In this document: piece after piece, positions 1 through 5,195 of the stretch
How positions within the stretch are numbered: position 1 is the first letter of the stretch
How the letters are laid out: each line of letters starts with the position of its first letter
Assembly: GCA_030838305.1 (NCBI GenBank)
Contig: JAUTWY010000300.1
Coordinates: 1-5,195 of the forward strand
Length of the DNA stretch: 5,195 bases
DNA from: Acidobacteriaceae bacterium
GTDB lineage: Bacteria > Acidobacteriota > Terriglobia > Terriglobales > Acidobacteriaceae
Reading direction: 5' to 3'
Notes under the pieces: model-generated
Seen by the model: only the letters and a program-made list of their open reading frames with translations
Told to the model about the DNA's origin: nothing
Database searches by the model: none
Made by a program: the position numbers and the translations under genes

Positions 1-583
1 TGTTGGGTTCAGGAACCGGAGTGAAGCCGATAAATTCCTGCGGCAAGCCGCCTCCACTTTGAGTGCCCCTGATTGGCGTGTAAAGGACAAGTCCGTTAAA
101 GGCGCTGTTGCTGGCGGTTGCAGCCAATGCGAGATATTGGACGTCGAGACCCGCTGCGCCCGTAGTCTGAAATTGAGACATGGATGCGGCGGTCGATGAG
201 AACAATCCCCAGATGGCCCAATTGGCCTCAGTGGCGCTGATGTTTCCAGCGAGCATGTCCTTGAAGATCAAGCCTGCGGCCTTGTAATCCAGAGTCATCG
301 ATGAGCCAAACATGCTGCTGGCAATACCTTGGAGAAATGGTGAAACGTTCGCCGTCCAGGTTTCGTTGAGGCTCACGTTATTGTCGTAGCTGTTACAAAT
401 CAGGAGCGTGGGCGTTTCGCTGCCGTTGATCGAGATTGCGTACGGGTAGACGGCTCCGCCTCCAATGCCGCTGCCAGTTCCGCCAAGGTAGGTCATCGAG
501 ACCGTATTAGCGAAAGCCGGGCAAGCCAGAAGCAGCGAGAGAACCAGAACCGAGGTTGAGAGATGAAAACGGCTTAAACGCAT
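1..583 (-). CDS. PEP-CTERM sorting-signal protein, 3' end cut off by the window edge
   Basis: Reading leftward from the ATG at 583-581 gives 194 uninterrupted codons to the window edge. Residues 1-25 form a signal peptide: basic start (MRLSR), hydrophobic core VLVLSLLLA, and likely cleavage after AFA. The mature part is Gly/Ser/Ala/Asn-rich with few charges, and contains a single Cys63 (LLICNSYDN) and the segment NWAIWGLF (121-128). It ends with FTPVPEPN (187-194), the beginning of a PEP-CTERM signal; the hydrophobic helix and basic tail should lie just outside the window. The start is supported by GGGAGG (complement of 592-597), 8 nt upstream. Known for the class: such proteins are exported by Sec, then recognised and processed by exosortase (EpsH/XrtA type), and end up at the surface or in extracellular matrix. 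The overall pattern resembles PEP-CTERM proteins I associate with Acidobacteria. The particular function is unknown. A LLAC lipobox-like string at 18-21 is a less likely alternative signal. Confidence 0.88.
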   Translation of the reverse strand, partial: MRLSRFHLSTSVLVLSLLLACPAFANTVSMTYLGGTGSGIGGGAVYPYAISINGSETPTLLICNSYDNNVSLNETWTANVSPFLQGIASSMFGSSMTLDYKAAGLIFKDMLAGNISATEANWAIWGLFSSTAASMSQFQTTGAAGLDVQYLALAATASNSAFNGLVLYTPIRGTQSGGGLPQEFIGFTPVPEPN

Positions 584-591
584 GGAGTTTG

Positions 592-597
592 CCTCCC
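592..597 (-). promoter_or_regulatory. Ribosome binding site of the left PEP-CTERM gene
   Basis: The complement reads GGGAGG, followed by an 8-nt spacer to the ATG at 583-581. This near-ideal Shine-Dalgarno match fixes the start directly in front of the signal peptide. Confidence 0.75.
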
Positions 598-728
598 AGC
601 AAACAAAGGATGGCTGTTTGTAAATGGCGCGACAGCTATCCAGCTTCCTTCGACAGGGGAAAATCGGCCAGCAAATTCTCGGGTAAGCCGTTGCTGAAAG
701 CTGGCAGAGCCGCGAAGGGCGGCATTTC

Positions 729-759
729 TGTCACGGGATCAAATTGAACTCCCGTAACA
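729..759. repeat. Imperfect inverted repeat, possible regulator binding site
   Basis: The left arm TGTCACGGGA (729-738) and right arm TCCCGTAACA (750-759) are complementary at 9 of 10 positions and are separated by 11 bases. It lies in non-coding DNA about 170 bases from the start of the left gene and about 240-270 bases upstream of the candidate sigma-54 site. There is no T-run, so a terminator is unlikely. A dimeric regulator operator or an upstream activator site for a sigma-54 enhancer-binding protein is possible, but that is inference from symmetry and position only. Confidence 0.4.
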
Positions 760-910
760 TCAGGGAGAGTACCAGCGTGTATTGACCCTTGAAAATGGCC
801 CATTCGTGGCGTTACCACGGTTACCAGAAAATCATTGCCGGCATCTCCTGTCGCAAAGGGAGAAAACGCTTTCGCGCCGATTCATCTCGATACCGCAAAA
901 AATGAGTTTC

Positions 911-941
911 TTGTGCAAACTATTGCATCGTCTGCTAACAT
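911..941 (+). promoter_or_regulatory. Weak candidate sigma-70-type promoter (extended -10)
   Basis: TGCTAACAT at 933-941 fits an extended -10 (TGn plus TAACAT). A poor -35-like TTGTGC lies 19 bases upstream at 911-916. It points toward the gene starting at 1080 and would leave a leader of about 130 bases. Spacing and -35 quality are suboptimal, so it is only an alternative to the better sigma-54-like site downstream. Confidence 0.2.
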
Positions 942-995
942 GGTCGCAAGAAAAGGCGGATCCCCCTGAGTTTGTGGAATTCGTTGACCGCGGTG

Positions 996-1010
996 TGGCA
1001 CTTAAACTGC
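996..1010 (+). promoter_or_regulatory. Candidate sigma-54 (RpoN) -24/-12 promoter
   Basis: TGGCAC (996-1001), five bases, then CTGC (1007-1010) matches the -24/-12 consensus TGGCAC-N5-TTGC, with one mismatch at the least critical T. The invariant GG and GC dinucleotides are exactly 12 bases apart (G997 to G1009). The predicted transcription start is near 1022, giving a leader of about 58 bases before the GTG at 1080. Known from other bacteria: PEP-CTERM genes are often under RpoN control, activated by the PrsK/PrsR two-component pair. The downstream gene here encodes a PEP-CTERM protein, so context and motif agree. No experimental support is available from the sequence alone. Confidence 0.65.
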
Positions 1011-1067
1011 CCTGATGATTCTGTGGTGGAGTGCCTCAAGTCTGAAATCCAAGACATTCGCCGCAGG

Positions 1068-1073
1068 TAGGAG
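1068..1073 (+). promoter_or_regulatory. Ribosome binding site that selects a GTG start
   Basis: TAGGAG is followed by a 6-nt spacer to GTG at 1080-1082. There is no in-frame ATG before codon 172, so this site supports the GTG as the true start. Confidence 0.7.
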
Positions 1074-1079
1074 TGGTTA

Positions 1080-2072
1080 GTGCCCGAAGCCCAGAACGGG
1101 GACGTCCAGGTTGTGGTAAGGCGGCGGCGTTCCCGTCGTCACCGCCGCAACAGGCTTATTCGTCGATACCTTGCCGCAGCTATAGTGGTAGTTTTCGTCG
1201 CGAGCGTTTCGATCTTCGCATTGCAGTATTTCAGTCCTTCCATATTCAGCGGTAGACAGTCCCCAACTCACGCCGTCGACGCATCCGCGATTAGCCTTGA
1301 TCGCGGGAACGCGATCAATCAGATCCTCGCGGGGGCACGCCCATCGCGTCCTGTCTATCCGTACTCTGTGGTGGCCGGGGGAGTGGAGGATGCAAAAGAG
1401 TTGAAGTGGGTGGCGGAGCACGATCCGATTGTTGGAGCTCACTACGCCGGATTTGACTATGCCCACGCGCAGGTAGTGCGGCTCACATTGGCGCGCACTG
1501 CATACTTGTCCTATCGCATTGGCAACCACATCTACTGGACTCATCGAAGAATAAGGCTGCATAAAGGCGAAAAGCTAATCACAGATGGAAGAATGACGGC
1601 GCGGACGCGTTGTGCGAATCGCGTGGAAGAGACGCCGCAACAGCAGGCGGTGTCGCCCGCTGAACCTGCAATGCAGAGGTTCGATGAGCCGGTTCGACCT
1701 GGCGAAGGGATAGCCATGCAGTCTCCTGCAGTTCCTTTCGAGTCGGCATTCCTGAGCAGGCCACAAATGCCGGGGTTCGAGGGCGTGGGGCCGCTCAGTT
1801 TGTATGACCCATTCGAGGGCGGAAGCTTCATCCCACTATCGCCTCCGCCGTTACCCGCCGGACTCTGCGCGCCTGTAAAAAAGAAGGGCGCAACTGGAGC
1901 AGTGAGTGTTGCGAGTGGCAAAAAGAAAAATCCAGTTTCTTGCGAGGTCAGCGGCGGCGGTCCGGAAACCGTGCCCGAACCCGGAACCTGGCTTCTTTTT
2001 GCCTCAGGATTGGCTGCCATCTACTGGAAGGCTCGAGGCAAAATTTCGCAGAAGAGTCTCGAAATTGGCTAG
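1080..2072 (+). CDS. Membrane-anchored PEP-CTERM protein with unnamed periplasmic domain
   Basis: This is a 330-residue protein starting at GTG. Residues 14-29 hold 11 Arg in 16 positions, followed by a hydrophobic segment (about 30-51), which fits a positive-inside anchor or an unusually basic signal peptide; no clear AxA cleavage site is visible. A compact domain spans about 92-182, with the strings YPYSVVAGGV, DPIVGAHYAGFD, YLSYRIGNHIYWT and ARTRCANR. It feels like a recurrent domain in Acidobacteria, but I cannot name it. A Pro-rich linker (185-296) follows with two KKK clusters and Cys263/Cys288. The end is a PEP-CTERM signal: VPEPGT at 298-303, hydrophobic LLFASGLAAIYW, then KARGK and a tail of 9 more residues, longer than usual. 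The protein is probably exported, processed by an exosortase encoded elsewhere, and located in the envelope or matrix. A sigma-54-like promoter lies 58 bases or so upstream of the start. The PEP-CTERM assignment is firm; the biochemical function is unknown. Confidence 0.88.
   Translation: MPEAQNGDVQVVVRRRRSRRHRRNRLIRRYLAAAIVVVFVASVSIFALQYFSPSIFSGRQSPTHAVDASAISLDRGNAINQILAGARPSRPVYPYSVVAGGVEDAKELKWVAEHDPIVGAHYAGFDYAHAQVVRLTLARTAYLSYRIGNHIYWTHRRIRLHKGEKLITDGRMTARTRCANRVEETPQQQAVSPAEPAMQRFDEPVRPGEGIAMQSPAVPFESAFLSRPQMPGFEGVGPLSLYDPFEGGSFIPLSPPPLPAGLCAPVKKKGATGAVSVASGKKKNPVSCEVSGGGPETVPEPGTWLLFASGLAAIYWKARGKISQKSLEIG
1297..1318 (+). repeat. Perfect 9-bp inverted repeat with GGAA loop, inside the PEP-CTERM gene
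   Basis: TTGATCGCG (1297-1305) and CGCGATCAA (1310-1318) are perfect reverse complements around the 4-base loop GGAA. In RNA this would be a stable hairpin capped by a GNRA-type tetraloop. It lies over codons 73-80, just after the membrane segment. No T-run follows, so it is not a typical terminator. It may be coincidence of codon choice, a translational pause element or a protein-binding site. Confidence 0.55.
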
Positions 2073-2202
2073 AGCCGTTCGCCGCGCGTATTCTTGACGC
2101 ATTTCATAATCATCGCTGCAGAATTTCTGTCGCAGTACGCTTGCGCAGCGGTCTCCTCTTTCGGTAGGCTTTTCCTTCTCAACTTTTGCTTTCGTTAATC
2201 GA

Positions 2203-2208
2203 GGGAGG
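2203..2208 (+). promoter_or_regulatory. Ribosome binding site that selects the TTG start of the M61 gene
   Basis: GGGAGG sits 7 nt before TTG at 2216-2218. The reading frame is open further upstream to another TTG at 2186, but that codon has only a pyrimidine-rich stretch (TTTTCCTTCTCAACTT) in front of it. The internal TTG also places the basic n-region right at the start of the signal peptide. Confidence 0.75.
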
Positions 2209-2215
2209 CTTCCGT

Positions 2216-4096
2216 TTGCGCTCGCCACGTTTTGCCGGTTGTTGGCTGGTTGCTTTGAGCGCTCTTGGTTTCGCGAGTCTGCGCGTATGCGCTCAGTCGA
2301 TCCGGCTGCATGTGGACCTTACAGACGCTCCGCGCAATCTTTACCACGCCAAGTTGAATATTCCCGCCAAGCCCGGACCGATGACCCTGGTATTTCCGAA
2401 GTGGATTCCAGGCAATCATCGCCCCAGCGGTCCGATTGCTGGCCTTACTGGCATTCGCATGGAAGCCGCAGGCAAGCCTCTGCTGTGGCAGCGCGACGCG
2501 ATTGACATGTACGCCTTTCATGTCACCGTGCCCGAGCCGGTTCAGGCCATCAACGTTTCTGTGGACGCGATTACTTCCAGCGATAGCGCGGGCGGGGGAG
2601 GCCCGGCAGCCTCCAGCGATTTGCTGGATTTGAACTGGAACGCAGTCGTTCTTTATCCCCAGGGCGTTGACTCTGATGCGGTCGAGTTTGTTCCTTCGGT
2701 GAAACTCCCGGCGGGATGGAAGTTTGGAACCGCTCTGGTGCCGGCACGCGCGTCCGGAGACGAAGTCGAATTCGCCCCGGTTTCGCTGACTACGCTGGTG
2801 GATTCTCCCTTGATCGCGGGGTTGCATTACCGGCGTATCGACTTGAGTGCCGCTGCCGACAAGCCCTCGCATGTAATGGATTTGGTTGCCGACAGCGAAA
2901 CTGATCTGGCGATGACACCCGAGGATGTGACCGCCTACCGGAAGTTGGTGGCGGAAACTGGAGCGCTGTTCGGCGCGCGCCATTACCGGCAGTATCACTT
3001 CCTGTACACGCTCAGCGACCAAGTCGGCGGGCATGGACTGGAGCATCACGAATCCAATGACAGTGCCGCGGCCGAACGCACGTTGCTCGATCCCGATGTG
3101 CGTTTGCTTTATGCGAGCCTGCTGCCGCACGAGTTCGCGCATTCCTGGAACGGAAAATATCGCCGGCCCGCCGGATTGGCTACTCGCAACTATCAGGAAC
3201 CCATGATCGGCGATCTGCTTTGGGTTTATGAAGGGCTCACGGACTATCTAGGCGACCTGCTGGCGGAGCGCAGCGGGCTGATGTCGGCCGAACAATATCG
3301 CGAATCACTAGCCTTGACTGCCGCGAGTCTTGATCATCGTTCCGGGCGCACCTGGCGCCCTTTGGAAGACACGGCGCGTTCTGTGCAAATCTTGCGCCTG
3401 ATGGGACCGCAGTGGTCGAATTGGCGTCGCGGCCTGGACTACTATCCAGAGGGCGAGTTGATCTGGCTGGAAGTCGATTCCATTATCCGGCAACAGACGC
3501 ACGGCCAGCATTCTCTGGATGATTTTTGCCGCCGCTTCGAGGGCGGACAGAGCGGCCCCCCAAGGGTCATGTCGTATACCTTTGACGACGTCGTCCACGC
3601 GCTTAACGAAGTCGCTACCTACGATTGGTCAAGTTTGCTTCGCGAGCGAGTGGGTTCGACCAGCTCACGTGCCCCACTCGGCGGGATCGAGCGCGACGGA
3701 TGGAAACTGGTATATAACGACCAGCCGAATGCTTTTGCAAAGGCCCTCGACAAGATCACGAAGTCTGCCGATTTCTCATATTCCCTGGGGTTCACGGTTG
3801 AAGAGGATGGCAAGATGAACGATGTGATCGTGGGCTCTCCCGCCTATCAGTCAGGCATCGGTCCCGGAATGAAGTTAATTGCGGTGAATGGCCGCAAGTG
3901 GACGCCTCCAGTTCTACGCGCTGCGCTCAAGGCCGCGCAGGGAACTGTGGCGCCCATCGAATTGCTGGTGGAAAATGCCCAGTTCTTCCAGACCTACTCG
4001 ATCTCGTACCACGAGGGCGAGAAAAACCCACACCTCGAACGCGTTTCCGGGCAGCCCGACCTTCTCACTACCTTGCTCACTTCGCTGACGAAATAG
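2216..4096 (+). CDS. Secreted M61-family zinc metallopeptidase with PDZ domain
   Basis: From TTG at 2216 this is a 626-residue protein, normal for M61 (glycyl aminopeptidase-like) enzymes. Residues 1-26 are a signal peptide (MRSPRFAGCW, hydrophobic core, cleavage after VCA before Gln27). An M61 N-terminal beta domain follows (about 29-200: IRLHVDLTDAPRN, KWIPGNHRPSGP). The catalytic domain contains GLEHHES (274-280), the zinc motif HEFAH (His305, Glu306, His309) and the third ligand Glu339 in WVYEGLTDY; all expected residues are present, so it should be active. A PDZ-like domain (about 515-595, with GSPAYQSGIGPGMKLIAVNG) precedes a short tail. Known members cleave N-terminal Gly or other small residues; the substrate here cannot be read from sequence. 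It probably acts in the periplasm. The gap of 143 bases from the upstream stop suggests its own promoter; TTGACG at 2094-2099 is a possible -35, but no good -10 follows. An extended start at 2186 (636 residues) is less likely. Confidence 0.93.
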   Translation: MRSPRFAGCWLVALSALGFASLRVCAQSIRLHVDLTDAPRNLYHAKLNIPAKPGPMTLVFPKWIPGNHRPSGPIAGLTGIRMEAAGKPLLWQRDAIDMYAFHVTVPEPVQAINVSVDAITSSDSAGGGGPAASSDLLDLNWNAVVLYPQGVDSDAVEFVPSVKLPAGWKFGTALVPARASGDEVEFAPVSLTTLVDSPLIAGLHYRRIDLSAAADKPSHVMDLVADSETDLAMTPEDVTAYRKLVAETGALFGARHYRQYHFLYTLSDQVGGHGLEHHESNDSAAAERTLLDPDVRLLYASLLPHEFAHSWNGKYRRPAGLATRNYQEPMIGDLLWVYEGLTDYLGDLLAERSGLMSAEQYRESLALTAASLDHRSGRTWRPLEDTARSVQILRLMGPQWSNWRRGLDYYPEGELIWLEVDSIIRQQTHGQHSLDDFCRRFEGGQSGPPRVMSYTFDDVVHALNEVATYDWSSLLRERVGSTSSRAPLGGIERDGWKLVYNDQPNAFAKALDKITKSADFSYSLGFTVEEDGKMNDVIVGSPAYQSGIGPGMKLIAVNGRKWTPPVLRAALKAAQGTVAPIELLVENAQFFQTYSISYHEGEKNPHLERVSGQPDLLTTLLTSLTK

Positions 4097-4162
4097 GGCG
4101 TGGGAGCCCAAGGGGCGACCCAAGGTTGTAATACCTCTGTAACGGGTTCTCGTCGGAATCGC

Positions 4163-4171
4163 TGCTAAAAT
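4163..4171 (+). promoter_or_regulatory. Candidate extended -10 promoter of the AMIN gene
   Basis: TGCTAAAAT fits an extended -10 (TGn plus TAAAAT, one mismatch to TATAAT). It lies 26 bases before the ATG at 4198, leaving a leader of about 20 bases. No good -35 is seen at 17-18 bases upstream, which extended -10 promoters can tolerate. It suggests the AMIN gene is transcribed independently of the M61 gene. Confidence 0.45.
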
Positions 4172-4197
4172 CGTCCTAGCCCGAGACCATCTACATT

Positions 4198-5169
4198 ATG
4201 TATCCCCCCCTCAAAGCCGGTGCCGCTTTGCTGTTTTCGGCTGCACTGTGTTTTATTTCGCCGGCCGCGACTCAGGCTCAGGATGTACCTTCGATTCGCC
4301 GGGTGCAGGTGCTTCGCTCCGGTGGCCAGGTCGAGATCGAGATTGAAGCCAGCGAGCGGATCGTCCCGCAAATCAATGTGCTAACCGGCCCTGATCGCCT
4401 GGTGGTCGATTTCGTCAATGCCCGCCCCAGCGCACAGTTGCGTAACCTGTCAGTCAACCGCACGGAAGTGAAGAGTGTGCGCGTAGGCCTGTTTTCATCG
4501 GATCCGCCAGTCACGCGCTTGGTTCTTGATTTGAACGGTCCGCAGCCTTACCAGCTTTTTCCCGCGGGAAGAACCGTCATGTTGAAGATTGGAGGAAGTG
4601 CTGGCGCGGAATCGGCGGTGCTTCGTCCTGCTTCAATGCCAGTCCTGGTGAATACGAAATATCCCGCTCGAGGCGCGCAGGTTTCGGTGGCCCAGCGCCC
4701 GGCGGTGAGACCGCGGCTGGAAGTTTCGTTTCAGAATGGACTACTCTCGGTCAGTTCCAACAAAGCCAACCTCTCAGAAATTCTTTTTGCGATACACGAG
4801 CGCACGGGAGCGGAGATTGCCATTCCCGCGGGAGCGGAACAGGAACAGGTTGCGGCTGATCTTGGTCCCGCGCCAGCTCCCGAAGTGCTCGCTCATCTGC
4901 TGAATGGGTCGAAATTCAATTTCATGATTCTGAGTTCGGCAACCAATCCTCAGGCTCTGGACCGCGTGATTCTCAGTCCGCGCGGGGAGGGAGCGATGCC
5001 GGCGGGAACTGTTCAAGCTCAGCCGGTGGTTGACGAAGACGGTGAAGCCGTCGAATCCAGTGAGGTGTCGCCTGTCCGACCGATTACGCCGGGCTCGTCG
5101 ACAGATAATCCGAATCCGCAGTCTGTTCCACCTGATGCGAAGCCTTCCAACAACGACGTTCCGGATTAA
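4198..5169 (+). CDS. Exported AMIN plus STN-like domain protein (PilQ-like periplasmic modules)
   Basis: This is a 323-residue protein starting at ATG. Residues 1-27 are a signal peptide (MYPPLKAG, hydrophobic core, cleavage after TQA before Gln28). Residues about 31-133 match an AMIN domain: IRRVQV, VEIEIEASERI, RLVVDFVNARPS, VKSVRVGLFS, RLVLDLNGPQPYQLF. Residues about 173-260 look like an STN/secretin N-terminal fold (LEVSFQNGLLSVSSNKANLSEILFA is split here as LEVSFQNGLLSV, then NLSEILFAIHERTGAEI; LAHLLNGSKFNFMI). The last 60 residues are Pro/Ser/Asp-rich and probably disordered. Known: AMIN domains bind peptidoglycan in PilQ and AmiC, and STN domains occur at the N-terminus of secretins and TonB receptors. 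No secretin channel domain follows and the stop at 5167-5169 is clear, so this is not itself a pore. It may be a periplasmic peptidoglycan-associated adaptor. The ribosome binding site is weak (only GAGA at 4183-4186). Confidence 0.85.
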   Translation: MYPPLKAGAALLFSAALCFISPAATQAQDVPSIRRVQVLRSGGQVEIEIEASERIVPQINVLTGPDRLVVDFVNARPSAQLRNLSVNRTEVKSVRVGLFSSDPPVTRLVLDLNGPQPYQLFPAGRTVMLKIGGSAGAESAVLRPASMPVLVNTKYPARGAQVSVAQRPAVRPRLEVSFQNGLLSVSSNKANLSEILFAIHERTGAEIAIPAGAEQEQVAADLGPAPAPEVLAHLLNGSKFNFMILSSATNPQALDRVILSPRGEGAMPAGTVQAQPVVDEDGEAVESSEVSPVRPITPGSSTDNPNPQSVPPDAKPSNNDVPD

Positions 5170-5195
5170 TCCTCGCAGGTGTCTGGATTTTGCTT

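Larger units (their letters stand above)
584..1079. other. Divergent intergenic region between two PEP-CTERM genes
   Basis: These 496 bases separate two divergently transcribed genes and contain no convincing coding region on either strand. The short open frames present (for example 782-1015 plus and 636-818 minus) have no well-placed ribosome binding site, no recognisable protein features, and overlap regulatory-looking elements. The region should therefore carry promoters for both neighbours. I can see a rightward sigma-54-type site (996-1010), a weak rightward extended -10 element (911-941), an imperfect inverted repeat (729-759), a small hairpin CGTGG/CCACG (805-819) next to a GTTACCA direct repeat (811-817, 820-826), and an 8-bp palindrome TGCCGGCA (836-843). 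I found no good -35/-10 pair or sigma-54 site for the leftward gene. Confidence 0.75.

Noticed and set aside
644..661. GG-N10-GC pattern on the minus strand as a sigma-54 promoter for the left gene
   Set aside because: Only the two dinucleotides match; the surrounding bases (AGGAAG...TAGC) do not fit TGGCAC...TTGC.
782..1015. Open frame for 77 residues on the plus strand in the intergenic region
   Set aside because: It starts with TTG, the purine-rich GGGAGAG lies about 12 nt too far upstream, the product has no recognisable features, and it ends over the sigma-54-like site.
1077..2020. Two long minus-strand open frames (1077-1562 and 1541-2020) opposite the PEP-CTERM gene
   Set aside because: They are antisense to a gene with clear protein-level features (membrane segment, PEP-CTERM signal); their products look like random composition, and long antisense frames are common at this G+C.
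2094..2124. TTGACG with CAGAAT as a promoter for the M61 gene
   Set aside because: The -35 is good but the best -10 is poor and at a 19-base spacing; too weak to list as a feature.
2114..2150. Inverted repeat CGCTGC / GCAGCG between the PEP-CTERM and M61 genes as a terminator
   Set aside because: The stem is only 6 bp with a 25-base loop, and no T-run follows.
2195..3142. A 315-residue minus-strand open frame opposite the M61 gene
   Set aside because: The plus strand encodes an unmistakable M61 peptidase; the antisense product has no domain features and is a by-product of codon bias.
4104..4128. GGGAGCCCAAGGGGCGACCC after the M61 stop as a terminator
   Set aside because: Only very short stems (TGGG-AG-CCCA) form, with an impossible loop size and no T-run.
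4138..4146. TGTAACGGG before the AMIN gene resembling an arm of the 729-759 inverted repeat
   Set aside because: A single 9-base partial match without a second arm is easily explained by chance.

Overview
The window looks like a piece of chromosome from an Acidobacteriota bacterium (Terriglobia/Koribacter-like). This is inferred from gene content: two envelope proteins with PEP-CTERM sorting signals, a secreted M61 peptidase with a PDZ domain, and a stand-alone AMIN plus STN-like protein. The moderately high G+C also fits. There is no rRNA, tRNA or other phylogenetic marker, so the phylum call is an inference. I see no insertion sequence, tRNA, CRISPR array or phage gene.

Layout: (1) bases 1-583, minus strand, are the 5' part of a PEP-CTERM protein gene that runs off the left edge just as the PEP motif begins. 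(2) Bases 584-1079 are a gene-free divergent intergenic region. It holds a strong candidate sigma-54 (-24/-12) promoter pointing right at 996-1010, a weaker sigma-70-like element, and an imperfect inverted repeat at 729-759. (3) Bases 1080-2072, plus strand, encode a 330-residue protein with an Arg-rich cytoplasmic N-terminus, a membrane segment, a compact periplasmic domain, a Pro-rich linker and a C-terminal PEP-CTERM signal. (4) Bases 2216-4096, plus strand, encode an M61-family metallopeptidase whose start is best placed at a TTG codon behind a GGGAGG ribosome binding site. (5) Bases 4198-5169, plus strand, encode an exported AMIN/STN-like protein related to the periplasmic part of PilQ secretins but lacking the channel domain.

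How they fit together: all four products carry export signals, so this is an envelope and secreted-protein neighbourhood. The two divergent PEP-CTERM proteins should both be processed by an exosortase encoded elsewhere. The sigma-54 site in front of the second one matches the known association of PEP-CTERM genes with RpoN and PrsK/PrsR regulation. The M61 and AMIN genes have gaps of 143 and 101 bp in front of them and are probably separate transcription units. They are not obviously functionally tied to the PEP-CTERM pair.

The parts most worth a second look are the sigma-54 promoter, the unnamed conserved-looking domain in the 1080-2072 product with its double-anchored architecture, a perfect 9-bp hairpin with a GGAA loop inside that gene, and the Cys...AIW arrangement in the left-edge protein.
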